From positions 2,356,001 to 2,420,000 of the forward strand of contig NZ_CP080095.1 of NCBI RefSeq assembly GCF_019428685.1: a stretch of DNA of 64,000 bases. The letters run 5' to 3'. Positions 39,194 to 48,007 of the stretch are shown one piece after another (positions within the stretch are counted from its first letter, which is position 1; every line of letters begins with the position of its first letter). The translations under genes and the position numbers were made by a program. The DNA is from Paraburkholderia edwinii. Lineage in GTDB: Bacteria; Pseudomonadota; Gammaproteobacteria; Burkholderiales; Burkholderiaceae. The notes below the pieces were generated by a model. The model worked only from the letters and a program-made list of their open reading frames with translations. It searched no databases and was not told the DNA's origin.

Positions 39194-39813
39194 TGGCGCG
39201 CGGCAAATTCATCACATTCGAGGGCATCGACGGCGCGGGCAAGACCACGCACCTCGGCTGGTTCCGGGAACGGCTCGAGGCGAAGGTGGCGGGCAGCGGC
39301 CGGTCGGTGGTCGTCACGCGCGAGCCGGGCGGCACGCCGCTGGGCGAAGCGCTGCGCGATATCCTGCTGCACCAGCCGATGGATCTCGAAACCGAAGCAT
39401 TGCTGATGTTCGCGGCGCGCCGCGAACATCTTGCGCAGGTGATCGAACCGGCGCTCGCGCGCGGCGACTGGGTGCTGTCCGACCGTTTCACCGATGCGAC
39501 CTTCGCCTACCAGGGCGGCGGGCGCGGCTTGCCGCGCGACAAGCTCGAAGCGCTCGAGCGCTGGGTGCAGGGCGGTTTCCAGCCCGATCTCACGGTGCTG
39601 TTCGACGTGCCGCCGGACACCGCGAGCGCGCGCCGCGGCGCCGTGCGCGCGCCGGACCGTTTCGAAGGCGAATCGGACGCGTTTTTCGCGCGCACGCGGG
39701 CCGAGTACCTGCGGCGCGCCGAAGAGGCGCCGTACCGGTTCGCGATTATCGATTCGACGGCGAGCGTGCCTTATATTCAGAGGCAGCTTGAAGAATTGAT
39801 TGTAAATATCTGA
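39193..39813 (+). CDS. tmk: Thymidylate kinase
   Basis: 206 residues that phosphorylate dTMP to dTDP. The P-loop is [12 protein letters not shown] near the start, the DR motif is in [12 protein letters not shown] and [18 protein letters not shown], and the lid region holds [19 protein letters not shown]. The order mltG-tmk-holB-tatD is the usual proteobacterial one. Its ATG overlaps the mltG stop codon by one base, and holB starts 11 bp after its stop. Confidence 0.97.
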   Translation: MARGKFITFEGIDGAGKTTHLGWFRERLEAKVAGSGRSVVVTREPGGTPLGEALRDILLHQPMDLETEALLMFAARREHLAQVIEPALARGDWVLSDRFTDATFAYQGGGRGLPRDKLEALERWVQGGFQPDLTVLFDVPPDTASARRGAVRAPDRFEGESDAFFARTRAEYLRRAEEAPYRFAIIDSTASVPYIQRQLEELIVNI

Positions 39814-39824
39814 ATTTAAAAAGA

Positions 39825-40874
39825 ATGATCTATCCCTGGCAAATCGAGGAGTGGAATCGCCTGCAGCAATTGCGCAGTGCGTGGCCGCATGCGCTGCTGC
39901 TGCACGGCCAGGCCGGCATCGGCAAGCTGCATTTCGCGCAGCATCTCGCCCAGGGCTTGCTGTGCGAGGCGCCGCAGGCCGACGGCCAGCCGTGCGGACA
40001 ATGCGCGGCCTGCAACTGGTTCGTGCAAGGCAATCATCCCGACTACCGGATCGTGCTGCCCGAAGCGCTGGCGGCCGAAGCGGGCTTCGTCGCGTCGAAC
40101 GGCGACGAGAAAGCCGATAAGGCGGCAGACAAAGCCGACGCCGACGACAGCAAGAAGACCCGCGCGCCGAGCAAGGAAATCCGCATCGAACAGGTGCGCG
40201 CGCTGCTCGACTTCTGCGGCGTGGGCTCGCATCGTGGCGGCGTGCGCGTCGTCGTGCTGTATCCGGCCGAGGCGCTCAATGTCGCGGCCGCGAACGCGCT
40301 CCTGAAGACGCTCGAAGAACCGCCCGCGGGCGTGGTATTCCTGATGGTGTCGGCGCGCATCGACCGGCTGTTGCCGACCATCATCAGCCGCTGCCGCCAG
40401 TGGCCGATGCCGACGCCGGCGTCCGACGCGGCGGCGGCATGGCTCGCCGCTCAGGATATCGACGACGCCCGCGCGCTGCTGGCCGAAGCGGGCGGCGCGC
40501 CGCTCGCGGCGCTGGCCCTCGCGCACGACGAAAACCGCACGCTGCGCGACTGGACGCTGCAGCAACTCGCGGCCGGTCGCGACTGCGATGCGTTCGCCTG
40601 CGGCGAAACGCTGCAAAAGCTGCCGGTGCCGCTCGTGCTGGGCTGGCTGCAGCGCTGGCTCTACGATCTGCTCGCGCAGCGCACGGCCGGCGCGCCGCGT
40701 TATTTCCCGGGCGCAACGGCCGCGCTCGCGCGCTGTGCGCAGGAGGCCGACGCCGGCGCCTTCGCGCGCTTTATGAAAACCGTCACGCGGCAGCGCGCCG
40801 TCGAAAACCATCCGCTCAATGCGCGGCTGGTTTTCGAAGAGCTGTTTCTCGGCTATCGCGACCTGTTCGCCTAG
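39825..40874 (+). CDS. holB: DNA polymerase III subunit delta'
   Basis: 349-residue clamp-loader subunit. LLLHGQAGIGKLHFAQHLA is the degenerate Walker A region, four Cys in the zinc module are in LLCEA and CGQCAACNW, and ANALLKTLEEPPAGVVFLMVS with RLLPTIISRCRQW form the SRC-type sensor region. A charged Ala/Asp/Lys insert at about residues 95-115 (DKAADKADADDSKK) separates the zinc module from the next helix and is not usual. It is part of the mltG-tmk-holB-tatD operon. Confidence 0.95.
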   Translation: MIYPWQIEEWNRLQQLRSAWPHALLLHGQAGIGKLHFAQHLAQGLLCEAPQADGQPCGQCAACNWFVQGNHPDYRIVLPEALAAEAGFVASNGDEKADKAADKADADDSKKTRAPSKEIRIEQVRALLDFCGVGSHRGGVRVVVLYPAEALNVAAANALLKTLEEPPAGVVFLMVSARIDRLLPTIISRCRQWPMPTPASDAAAAWLAAQDIDDARALLAEAGGAPLAALALAHDENRTLRDWTLQQLAAGRDCDAFACGETLQKLPVPLVLGWLQRWLYDLLAQRTAGAPRYFPGATAALARCAQEADAGAFARFMKTVTRQRAVENHPLNARLVFEELFLGYRDLFA

Positions 40875-40986
40875 CGCACAGGCTTGAACGCGTCAGCCGG
40901 GCGCGCGTCGCCCGACTGGCCCGTGCCTGGCTACGCGACTCGCCAGGGACTCACCAGGGATTCACCAGGATTCGATAGGACCTGCC

Positions 40987-41778
40987 ATGTTTGTCGATTC
41001 ACACTGCCATATCAATTTCGAAGGACTCGCCGACCGCCTGCCGCAGGTGCTCGACAAGATGCGCGAACATGCGGTCACGCATGCGCTGTGCGTCTCGGTC
41101 GATCTCGAAACGCTGCCGTCGGTGCTCGATATCGCCGCGCGGCACGACAATATCTACGCGTCGGTCGGCGTGCATCCGGACCATGAAGATATGCGCGAGC
41201 CGAGCGTCGCTGAGCTCGTCGAGCTGGCGAAGCACCCGAAGGTGATCGCAATCGGCGAGACGGGCCTCGACTACTACCGCCTCGAAGGCCGCACGATCGA
41301 CGATATGGAATGGCAGCGCGAGCGCTTTCGCACGCATATCCGCGCTGCGCACGCAACGAAAAAGCCGCTCATCATCCACACGCGCGCGTCGGCCGACGAC
41401 ACGCTGCGCATCATGGCCGAAGAGCGTGCGGGCGACACGGGCGGCGTCATGCATTGCTTCACCGAACCGTGGCCGGTTGCCGAGCGGGCGCTCGAACAGA
41501 ACTTCTATATCTCGCTGTCGGGCATCGTCACATTCAAGAGCGCGGCCGATGTGCAGGACGTCGCGCGCCGCGTGCCGCTCGATCGTCTGCTGATCGAAAC
41601 GGACTCGCCGTACCTCGCGCCGGTGCCGTATCGCGGCAAGCCCAATGAACCTGCGTACGTAAGTTATGTCGGACGCTTCATCGCGCAGCAGCGCGAAATG
41701 ACCGACGAGGAACTGGCCGCGGCAACGACGCGTAACTTCTTCCAGCTGTTCGGTCTGCAGACACCGGCCGGCGCTTAA
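40987..41778 (+). CDS. TatD family metal-dependent hydrolase
   Basis: 263 residues with the TatD/YcfH TIM-barrel pattern: FVDSHCHINFEG (metal His pair), AIGETGLDYYR (bridging Glu), PLIIHTRAS, GVMHCFTEPWPVAERAL and IETDSPYLAPVPYRGKPNEPAYV. Such enzymes are 3'-5' DNA exonucleases; the paralogue next to holB is generally YcfH. It closes the operon, with a terminator directly after. Confidence 0.95.
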   Translation: MFVDSHCHINFEGLADRLPQVLDKMREHAVTHALCVSVDLETLPSVLDIAARHDNIYASVGVHPDHEDMREPSVAELVELAKHPKVIAIGETGLDYYRLEGRTIDDMEWQRERFRTHIRAAHATKKPLIIHTRASADDTLRIMAEERAGDTGGVMHCFTEPWPVAERALEQNFYISLSGIVTFKSAADVQDVARRVPLDRLLIETDSPYLAPVPYRGKPNEPAYVSYVGRFIAQQREMTDEELAAATTRNFFQLFGLQTPAGA

Positions 41779-41788
41779 GCCGGCATGC

Positions 41789-41815
41789 CGTCCCTAGTTT
41801 TGGACGTTTTATTTT
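41789..41815 (+). terminator. Terminator of the mltG-tmk-holB-tatD operon
   Basis: CGTCC (41789-41793) pairs with GGACG (41802-41806), followed by TTTTATTTT. A second inverted repeat, GCCGGC-GCTTAA-GCCGGC, spans the tatD stop codon. Confidence 0.65.
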
Positions 41816-41852
41816 GATATCAATAAGATATCGAATACTTTTAAAGTTAAAT
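41814..41852 (+). promoter_or_regulatory. AT-rich promoter region of the ankyrin gene with GATATC inverted repeat
   Basis: TTGATA (41814-41819) is a good -35 element; the -10 is less clear (TACTTT at 16 bp). GATATC-AATAA-GATATC (41816-41832) forms a 17-bp symmetric site that overlaps it. Confidence 0.4.
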
Positions 41853-42635
41853 ATGCAGAACTATTTCACAGAACTCCTGATTCGTGGGCAGCGCCAACCG
41901 CGTGAATCGCGCCTCGGCGTCGCGCTGGCCACCATGCGTACCTTCGCGGCCGGCATCGTCGCCTGCGCCGCATTTGCCGCGCTCGTTTCGCAGCCGGCAG
42001 CGGCCGCGCCGCGGGACACGATGATCAAGGCCGTCAAGTTCGACGACGTGAGCGAAGTGAAGAAGCAGCTGGCCAACGGCATGGATCCGAACATGACCGA
42101 CGACTACGGTTTCCCGCTGCTCGTGCTGGCCGCGCGCGAAAAATCGGACAACGTCGTGGCGCTGCTGCTCGCCAATCCGAAGACGAACATCGAGATCGTC
42201 GACAAGGCCGGCGAAAACGCAATGATGATGGCGGCGCTGAACGGCGACGTCGAACTTGTGAAGCTGCTGATCTCGAAGGACGCCGAGGTCAACAAGAAGG
42301 GCTGGGCGCCGCTGCACTACGCGGCGACCAACGGCCACGACGACGTCGTGAAGGTACTGCTCGACAACTCCGCCTATATCGATGCCGGTTCGCCGAACGG
42401 CACGACGCCGTTGATGATGGCCGCGCGCGGCGGACATGTATCGACGGTGAAGCTGCTGCTCGATAACGGCGCGGATCTGAACGTGAAGAACCAGCTGGGC
42501 CTGACCGCGCTCGACTTCGCGAAGCAGTACAAGGAACCGGATGTCGTCGACGGGTTGACGGCGCGCATGAAGCAGGTCCAGCAACAGCAGCCCGCCGGCG
42601 GCGCTGCGCCGGCGTCGCAAAACAGTGCAAAATAG
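41853..42635 (+). CDS. Periplasmic ankyrin-repeat protein
   Basis: Four to five ankyrin repeats are visible, e.g. DDYGFPLLVLAAREKSDNVV, GENAMMMAALNGDVELVKLL, GWAPLHYAATNGHDDVVKVLL and GTTPLMMAARGGHVSTVKLLL. A hydrophobic segment ending SQPAAAA is an export signal. Two starts are possible: ATG 41853, which gives an unusually long n-region, and ATG 41934 (MRTFAAGIV), which gives a standard signal peptide; neither has a ribosome binding site. The C-terminus is Gln/Pro/Ala-rich. Such proteins bind partner proteins; no target is known. Confidence 0.85.
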   Translation: MQNYFTELLIRGQRQPRESRLGVALATMRTFAAGIVACAAFAALVSQPAAAAPRDTMIKAVKFDDVSEVKKQLANGMDPNMTDDYGFPLLVLAAREKSDNVVALLLANPKTNIEIVDKAGENAMMMAALNGDVELVKLLISKDAEVNKKGWAPLHYAATNGHDDVVKVLLDNSAYIDAGSPNGTTPLMMAARGGHVSTVKLLLDNGADLNVKNQLGLTALDFAKQYKEPDVVDGLTARMKQVQQQQPAGGAAPASQNSAK

Positions 42636-42699
42636 CGGACCGGCCGAAGCACGGAGTGGCCGGAAAAAATCTGCTCCGCTTATACCTCGAAGGATCAAC

Positions 42700-43056
42700 A
42701 TGCTGCGGGTTCTGATTTGCGCCAGCGTGCTCGCCGTGCCGCTGACGGCGAACGCGTTTACGGGGGCCGACCTCAACAAGCTGTGTACGAAGACCGATAT
42801 CGCATCGCGAAGCGCGTGCGGTGCGTATATCGAAGGCGCGGCTGACGGGGTATTCAATACGATCGATGCGATCGGCGGCACGACCGGGCCGCGCGTCGGG
42901 CAGTACTTCTGCCTGCCGCCTGAGGCGCGCTCACAGCAGTTGACCGATGCGGTACGCAAATACATCGCGGAAAATCCGAATGCAGCGAGCTTCAACGCGA
43001 GCACGGCAGTGTCGCTCGGGCTCGGCAAGGCGTTTCCGTGTAAAGGGTCGAACTGA
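42700..43056 (+). CDS. Rap1a/Tai-type immunity-like protein
   Basis: 118 residues with a signal peptide (MLRVLICASVLAVPLTANA) and a mature domain carrying paired cysteines: LNKLCTKTDIASRSACGAYIEGAADGV and later QYFCLPPEARS. This pattern is that of the Rap1a/Tai family, periplasmic proteins that block type VI secretion amidase effectors. No Tae effector or T6SS gene is in the window, so the role here may be different. AAGGATC before the ATG at 42700 supports the start. It follows the ankyrin gene by 64 bp. Confidence 0.75.
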   Translation: MLRVLICASVLAVPLTANAFTGADLNKLCTKTDIASRSACGAYIEGAADGVFNTIDAIGGTTGPRVGQYFCLPPEARSQQLTDAVRKYIAENPNAASFNASTAVSLGLGKAFPCKGSN

Positions 43057-43473
43057 AAACGAACTGAGGGGCGAACGGGCGCGTGTGCCTGAGCGCGCCA
43101 CGTGATCTTCGTACCCAGATGCTTGACTACCCGTACTATTCGTAGCACCGGCAGTATCCCCAAGGCGGTTTGCCCGCGCACGGCGCGGCGTCTGCCTTCC
43201 TCCGCCTGAGCCGTCAGGCACGGGCACGAGCGCTGCTTCTCCGCTCGGCCTGCCCGAGGGAAGCGCCTCAGGTGGTACCGCATGTAGCACCTCATGTGGC
43301 ACCTCAGGTAGCACTTCAGGCAACGCATCGCGCGCAACGTGCGCGCACAGTCCGCCGCTCATTGGCTGCTCATCAACTGCGCATCGACGCCTGAGCCGCG
43401 CGGACCCGGCCCTTGGCTCAAGGCTTTGCGCCGGCCCCTTTCTCCGTAACCTTGACGAGGAATCATTGCGTTG
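43057..43473. other. Gene-free region with a 12-bp tandem repeat (43271-43318)
   Basis: Four contiguous 12-bp units: GGTGGTACCGCA, TGTAGCACCTCA, TGTGGCACCTCA and GGTAGCACTTCA. I see no protein-like frame on either strand; the 239-aa minus-strand frame here has no family features and is Arg-rich shadow-type sequence. The right end leads into the MscS gene. Confidence 0.6.
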
Positions 43474-44859
43474 ATGGTGACGTTCGACGACTTCAGCCGC
43501 ATTGCCGCGGCACCGCTTCATTCGTGGCTCGGCACGCTCGTCGTGTCCGTATGCCTGGTCGCATTCGCCAGTGGCGTGCACTGGCTCGGGCAGCGCGTGC
43601 TGATGCGCATCGCGCGTCCGTATCCGCTGATGAGCGTCGTGCTGCGCCACATCGGCCGGCCGGCGCAGTTCGTGATGGCCATCGTCGCGCTCGAGATCGT
43701 CTGGTGGGAAGCGCCCGATACGCTGCTGCTGATCGGCGGCTTACGCGATGCGGCCGCGTTCGCATTGATTGCGGCCATCACGTGGCTCACGGTGCGCATC
43801 GCGGCCTCGATCGGCGAAGCGATCGTCGCCGCGCATCCGCTCGATACCGCCGACAACCTGCAGGCGCGCCGCATTCATACGCAGGCGCGCGTGCTCGCGC
43901 GCTCGGTGATGGTGGTGATCGTCATTATCGGCATCGGCGCGGCGCTGATGACTTTCCCGAATGTCCGGCAAATCGGCGCGAGCCTGCTGGCGTCGGCCGG
44001 TGTCGCCGGTCTGGTCGCCGGTATTGCGGCGCGGCCGGTGCTCGGCAATCTGATCGCGGGCTTGCAGATCGCGTTGTCGCAGCCGATCCGCCTCGACGAC
44101 GTGGTCGTGATCGAAGGCGAGTGGGGGCGCATCGAGGAGATTACCGGCACTTATGTGTCGGTGCGCCTGTGGGACCAGCGGCGCCTGATTGTGCCGCTGC
44201 AATGGTTCATCGAAAATCCGTTTCAGAACTGGACGCGCAACGATGCGCAGATTGTCGGCAGCGTGTTCATGTTCGTCGATTACCGGATGCCGCTGGCGCC
44301 GTTGCGCGACGAACTCGCGCGCATCGTCGAGGCGGCGCCGGAATGGGACGGCCGCGTGCAGGTGCTGCAGGTTACCGATGCGACCGAGCGCGCGATGCAG
44401 TTGCGCGTGCTGGTCAGTTCGAACGATTCGGGGCTGAACTGGGACTTGCGCTGCCGCGTCCGCGAAGGGCTGTTGAGGTTTGTGCAGCGGCACTATCCGC
44501 AGTATCTGCCGCGCGCGCGGGCCGATCTTGCGGCGAACTGGGGCGCCGGTTCCGGCGATCTGGCGCACGCGGCTGAAGGTATCGCCGCGAACCCGACCGG
44601 TGCTGCGACGGACACCGGCGAGCTAGACTGGATGCCGAAGGCGACGCCCGCGCCGGCATCGAGCACCGCGGCGGACACCGCGGCCGACCCGGTGGCGAAA
44701 CGAAGCGGGCGCGGCGAGCGCGGCAAGTCCGATGAGCAGTCCAATCAGCTGCCTGATGAACAGCCCAATGAGCCGCACAACGAGGCATCCAACGAGAAGC
44801 GCGGAGCAGAGACGCGCAGCGAACCGGGCCGCGAGCGCATACCCGATCGCACAACCTGA
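43474..44859 (+). CDS. MscS-family mechanosensitive channel
   Basis: 461 residues. Four or five membrane helices lead to the pore-lining TM3 and beta domain: LLASAGVAGLVAGIAARPVLGNLIAGLQIALSQPIRLDDVV followed by EGEWGRIEEITGTYVSVRLWD. The last 80 residues are low-complexity, acidic and Asn/Gln/Glu-rich, a cytoplasmic tail not needed for the channel. Channels of this type release solutes on osmotic downshift, which fits the trehalose synthesis gene otsA directly downstream. TTG 43471 has better spacing from GAGGAA than ATG 43474, so the start is uncertain by one codon. Confidence 0.92.
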   Translation: MVTFDDFSRIAAAPLHSWLGTLVVSVCLVAFASGVHWLGQRVLMRIARPYPLMSVVLRHIGRPAQFVMAIVALEIVWWEAPDTLLLIGGLRDAAAFALIAAITWLTVRIAASIGEAIVAAHPLDTADNLQARRIHTQARVLARSVMVVIVIIGIGAALMTFPNVRQIGASLLASAGVAGLVAGIAARPVLGNLIAGLQIALSQPIRLDDVVVIEGEWGRIEEITGTYVSVRLWDQRRLIVPLQWFIENPFQNWTRNDAQIVGSVFMFVDYRMPLAPLRDELARIVEAAPEWDGRVQVLQVTDATERAMQLRVLVSSNDSGLNWDLRCRVREGLLRFVQRHYPQYLPRARADLAANWGAGSGDLAHAAEGIAANPTGAATDTGELDWMPKATPAPASSTAADTAADPVAKRSGRGERGKSDEQSNQLPDEQPNEPHNEASNEKRGAETRSEPGRERIPDRTT

Positions 44860-45011
44860 CCGCGCACGCAACACAGCGTCGGACCGCATCGCCGCACCGC
44901 ATCGCCGCCGCGCAACCGGATGTTTGTGCAACCGATCCGCCGCAACGCCGGTCGAACCAGATACAAGGCTCGGCCTGATCTGAACCGTAACCGGACAAGG
45001 AGGACTACAGC

Positions 45012-46487
45012 ATGGGCCGACTGATCGTCGTATCGAATCGCGTGGCGACACCGACCGAAACCAAAGGCTCCGCAGGCGGGCTCGCGGTCGGCGTGTTCGG
45101 CGCGTTAAAGGACACGGGCGGCGTCTGGTTCGGATGGAGCGGCGATGTCGTCAGCGAGACGGTCGCGAACGCGGGTCCGACGCTCGAGCAGGATGGGGCG
45201 GTGACCTTCGCCACCGTGGGCCTGACCCGCAAGGACTACGACCAGTACTACCGCGGTTTTTCGAACGCGACGCTCTGGCCGGTGTTCCACTATCGCAACG
45301 ACCTCGCGCGCTATGAGCGCGACGAATACGCGGGCTACCGGCGCGTCAACGCATGGCTTGCGCATAAGCTCGTCAAGCTGCTGCAGCCCGACGACATCAT
45401 CTGGGCGCACGACTACCACCTCCTGCCGTTCGCCGAAGCATTGCGGGCCGAAGGCGTCACGAACCGGATCGGCTTCTTTCTGCATATTCCGTTTCCGTCG
45501 CCGCAGATTCTCATCAACATTCCGCCGCATGAAGAGCTCGTGAAGTCGCTGTGCTGTTACGACCTGATCGGCTTTCAGACCGATACGGATCAACTGGCGT
45601 TTCACGACTATATCGAGCGCCACGCGCGCGGCACCGTGAAGCCGGGCGGGAATGTCGAAGCGTTCGGCCGCAAGCTGCGCACGGGTGTCTATCGCATCGG
45701 CGTGTTTCCCGACGAGATCGCCGAGCAGGCCAAGCGCTACGAGAGCCGGCAGCATGTGATGGATCTCAAGCAGAGCCTCGAAGGGCGCAAGCTGATCATG
45801 AGCGTCGACCGGCTCGATTATTCGAAAGGGCTCGTCGAGCGTTTCCGCGCCTTCGAGCAGCTGCTCGAGCGCTCGCCCGAATGGCGCGGCAACGTCACGC
45901 TCGTGCAGATCGCGCCGCCCACGCGCGCCGATGTGTCGACGTATCAGCATATCCGTCAGGACCTCGAATATGAAGCAGGACGCATCAACGGCCGCTACTC
46001 GGGCCTCGACTACACGCCGATCCGCTATCTGAACCAGCGCTACGACCGCTGGAAGCTGATGTCGCTGTTCCGCGAATCGCAGATCGGCTTCGTCACGCCG
46101 CTGCATGACGGCATGAACCTCGTCGCGAAGGAATACGTCGCCGCGCAGAACCCGGACGATCCGGGCGTGCTCGTGCTGTCGATGTTCGCGGGCGCCGCGG
46201 CCGAGCTGACCGGCTCGCTGATCGTGAATCCGCACGATTCGGTAGGCATGTGCGAGGCCTTGCAGCGCGCGCTGTCGATGCCGGTCGACGAACGCCAGCG
46301 CCGCTACGAAATGAATATGGCCGCGCTGCGCAAGAACGACCTCGGCGTGTGGCGCGATACGTATCTGCGCGATCTGCGCGCGGTGCCGCTTATGAAGGCT
46401 GCGCCGAATGGCGCGCATGGCACGGGCGCTGGCGCGTCGCGCAAGACCCAGGATGGGGCGCCGGACGACGCGCCAGCGGCATCCTGA
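45012..46487 (+). CDS. otsA: Trehalose-6-phosphate synthase
   Basis: 491-residue GT20 enzyme that makes trehalose 6-phosphate from UDP-glucose and glucose 6-phosphate. MGRLIVVSNRVATP begins the N-lobe, with the GGLAVG loop, WAHDYHLLPFA, FFLHIPFPSPQI, the nucleotide-binding SVDRLDYSKGLVERF and HDGMNLVAKEYVAAQ. AAGGAGG precedes the ATG. No otsB is adjacent, so the phosphatase is elsewhere. The C-terminal 25 residues are Gly/Ala-rich and unconserved. It neighbours an osmotic channel gene, consistent with osmotic stress response. Confidence 0.96.
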   Translation: MGRLIVVSNRVATPTETKGSAGGLAVGVFGALKDTGGVWFGWSGDVVSETVANAGPTLEQDGAVTFATVGLTRKDYDQYYRGFSNATLWPVFHYRNDLARYERDEYAGYRRVNAWLAHKLVKLLQPDDIIWAHDYHLLPFAEALRAEGVTNRIGFFLHIPFPSPQILINIPPHEELVKSLCCYDLIGFQTDTDQLAFHDYIERHARGTVKPGGNVEAFGRKLRTGVYRIGVFPDEIAEQAKRYESRQHVMDLKQSLEGRKLIMSVDRLDYSKGLVERFRAFEQLLERSPEWRGNVTLVQIAPPTRADVSTYQHIRQDLEYEAGRINGRYSGLDYTPIRYLNQRYDRWKLMSLFRESQIGFVTPLHDGMNLVAKEYVAAQNPDDPGVLVLSMFAGAAAELTGSLIVNPHDSVGMCEALQRALSMPVDERQRRYEMNMAALRKNDLGVWRDTYLRDLRAVPLMKAAPNGAHGTGAGASRKTQDGAPDDAPAAS

Positions 46488-46502
46488 GCGCCGCGCCGCG
46501 GC

Positions 46503-46535
46503 GCATTTACTCCGCATTTACTCCGCATTTACCCA
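46503..46535. repeat. 11-bp tandem repeat after otsA
   Basis: GCATTTACTCC occurs twice exactly and then as GCATTTACCC, immediately after the otsA stop codon and ahead of the ATPase gene. Confidence 0.75.
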
Positions 46536-46552
46536 ACAACAAGACAACCTGC

Positions 46553-47716
46553 GTGCTAACCACACTCGCGATCGCCAACTACCGCTCGCTGCGCGACATG
46601 ATCGTGCCGCTTGGCCGGCTCAATGTCGTGACCGGACCGAACGGCAGCGGCAAATCGAACGTCTATCGCGCGCTGCGGCTGCTCGCGGCGACCGCGCGCG
46701 GCGGCGTGATTCCGTCGCTGGCGCGCGAAGGCGGCCTGCAGTCGACGCTATGGGCGGGGCCCGAACGCTTCTCGCGCGCGATGCGTGAAGGCGAGCAGCC
46801 GGTGCAGGGCACGCGCCGCCACGAGCCCGTGAACCTGCGTCTGGGCTTTGCCGGCGACGAGTTCGGTTATGCGATCGACCTCGGCCTGCCGATTCCAGGC
46901 CCAACGCAGTTCGGGCTCGACCCCGTCATCAAACGCGAATGTATCTGGAGCGGACCAGTCTTGCGGCCCTCGGCGCTGCTCGTCGACCGGCACGGCGCGT
47001 CGCTGCGCACGCGCGCCGACGACGGCGACTGGCAGACCGTGCCGCAAACCGTGGCGAGCTTCGACAGCATGATGACCGAGTTCGCCGACCCGCGCGGCGC
47101 GCCGGAAATGCTCGCAGTGCGCGAGCAGATCCGCTCGTGGCGCTTCTACGACTACTTTCGCACCGACGCGACCGCGCCGGCGCGGCTGCCGCAAATCGGC
47201 ACGCATACGCCGGTGCTCGCCGACGACGGCGCCGATCTTGCCGCCGCGCTGCAGACGATCCGCGAAATCGGTTCGCCGCGCGCCCTCGACGACGCGGTCA
47301 GCGATGCGTTTCCGGGTTCGCGCATCGACATCGCGAACCTCGACGGACGCTTCGAAGTGACGATGCGGCAACATGGGTTGCTCAGGCCATTGAAGGCCGC
47401 CGAACTGTCGGACGGCACGCTGCGCTATCTGCTGCTGATCGCAGCGCTGCTGACGCCGAGGCCGCCGGCGCTGCTGGTGCTGAACGAACCGGAGACGAGC
47501 CTGCATCCGGACCTGTTGCCCGCGCTCGGAAGGTTGATCGCGCAAGCATCGGCGCATTCGCAGATGCTGGTCGTCTCGCACGCGGTGCGCCTGATTGCGG
47601 CACTCGAGCGCGAAAGCGACAGCCAGTCGCTGGTGCTTGAGAAGGAACTCGGCGCTACGCGCATCGCGGGCGCGGACGAGCTCGACATCCCGGCGTGGAA
47701 GTGGCCGGCGCGCTAG
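46553..47716 (+). CDS. Orphan AAA ATPase, RecF/OLD-like (AAA_21)
   Basis: 387 residues. Walker A is in VVTGPNGSGKSNVYRALR at about residue 25, followed by a long insert, then the signature region ELSDGTLRYLLLIAAL and Walker B LLVLNEPETSLHPDLLPAL, with a late switch VVSHAVRLI. This is the domain plan of single-protein SMC/RecF-type ATPases of the COG4637 kind. There is no TOPRIM domain and no neighbouring nuclease, so an OLD-type defence role is not supported. The likely start is GTG 46553; no clear ribosome binding site is seen. Confidence 0.85.
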   Translation: MLTTLAIANYRSLRDMIVPLGRLNVVTGPNGSGKSNVYRALRLLAATARGGVIPSLAREGGLQSTLWAGPERFSRAMREGEQPVQGTRRHEPVNLRLGFAGDEFGYAIDLGLPIPGPTQFGLDPVIKRECIWSGPVLRPSALLVDRHGASLRTRADDGDWQTVPQTVASFDSMMTEFADPRGAPEMLAVREQIRSWRFYDYFRTDATAPARLPQIGTHTPVLADDGADLAAALQTIREIGSPRALDDAVSDAFPGSRIDIANLDGRFEVTMRQHGLLRPLKAAELSDGTLRYLLLIAALLTPRPPALLVLNEPETSLHPDLLPALGRLIAQASAHSQMLVVSHAVRLIAALERESDSQSLVLEKELGATRIAGADELDIPAWKWPAR

Positions 47717-48007
47717 GACGCACGCTGCATGGCCATTCGTGAGCGAATGTTTCCCGACTGTAACAGCGCTCTGCAAGTGAAATAGACGCGGTTTTTTTCG
47801 TCAGTCCAGGCAATAATCGAGTCACGAAAGCAAAACGACAGAAAACGACAGGCAAATCGCCATAAGAGACAAGGCACAAAGCCATTGCGCATGGGAGGCT
47901 GGCATGCGGAGCGGATCGCGTGGTCGCGCATAGCCGACCCTGCGGTTCGCTCCAATTGCTCGCTGGCCTACCGCACTGGCATACTCGCTCGCCACTACGG
48001 AGACGCC

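Noticed and set aside
43057..43473. Gene on the minus strand (239-residue frame 42931-43650)
   Set aside because: It overlaps the Tai-type gene and the mscS start, has no ribosome binding site and contains the 12-bp array.
46553..47716. OLD-type anti-phage defence gene
   Set aside because: No TOPRIM nuclease domain and no partner gene; only the ATPase part is present.
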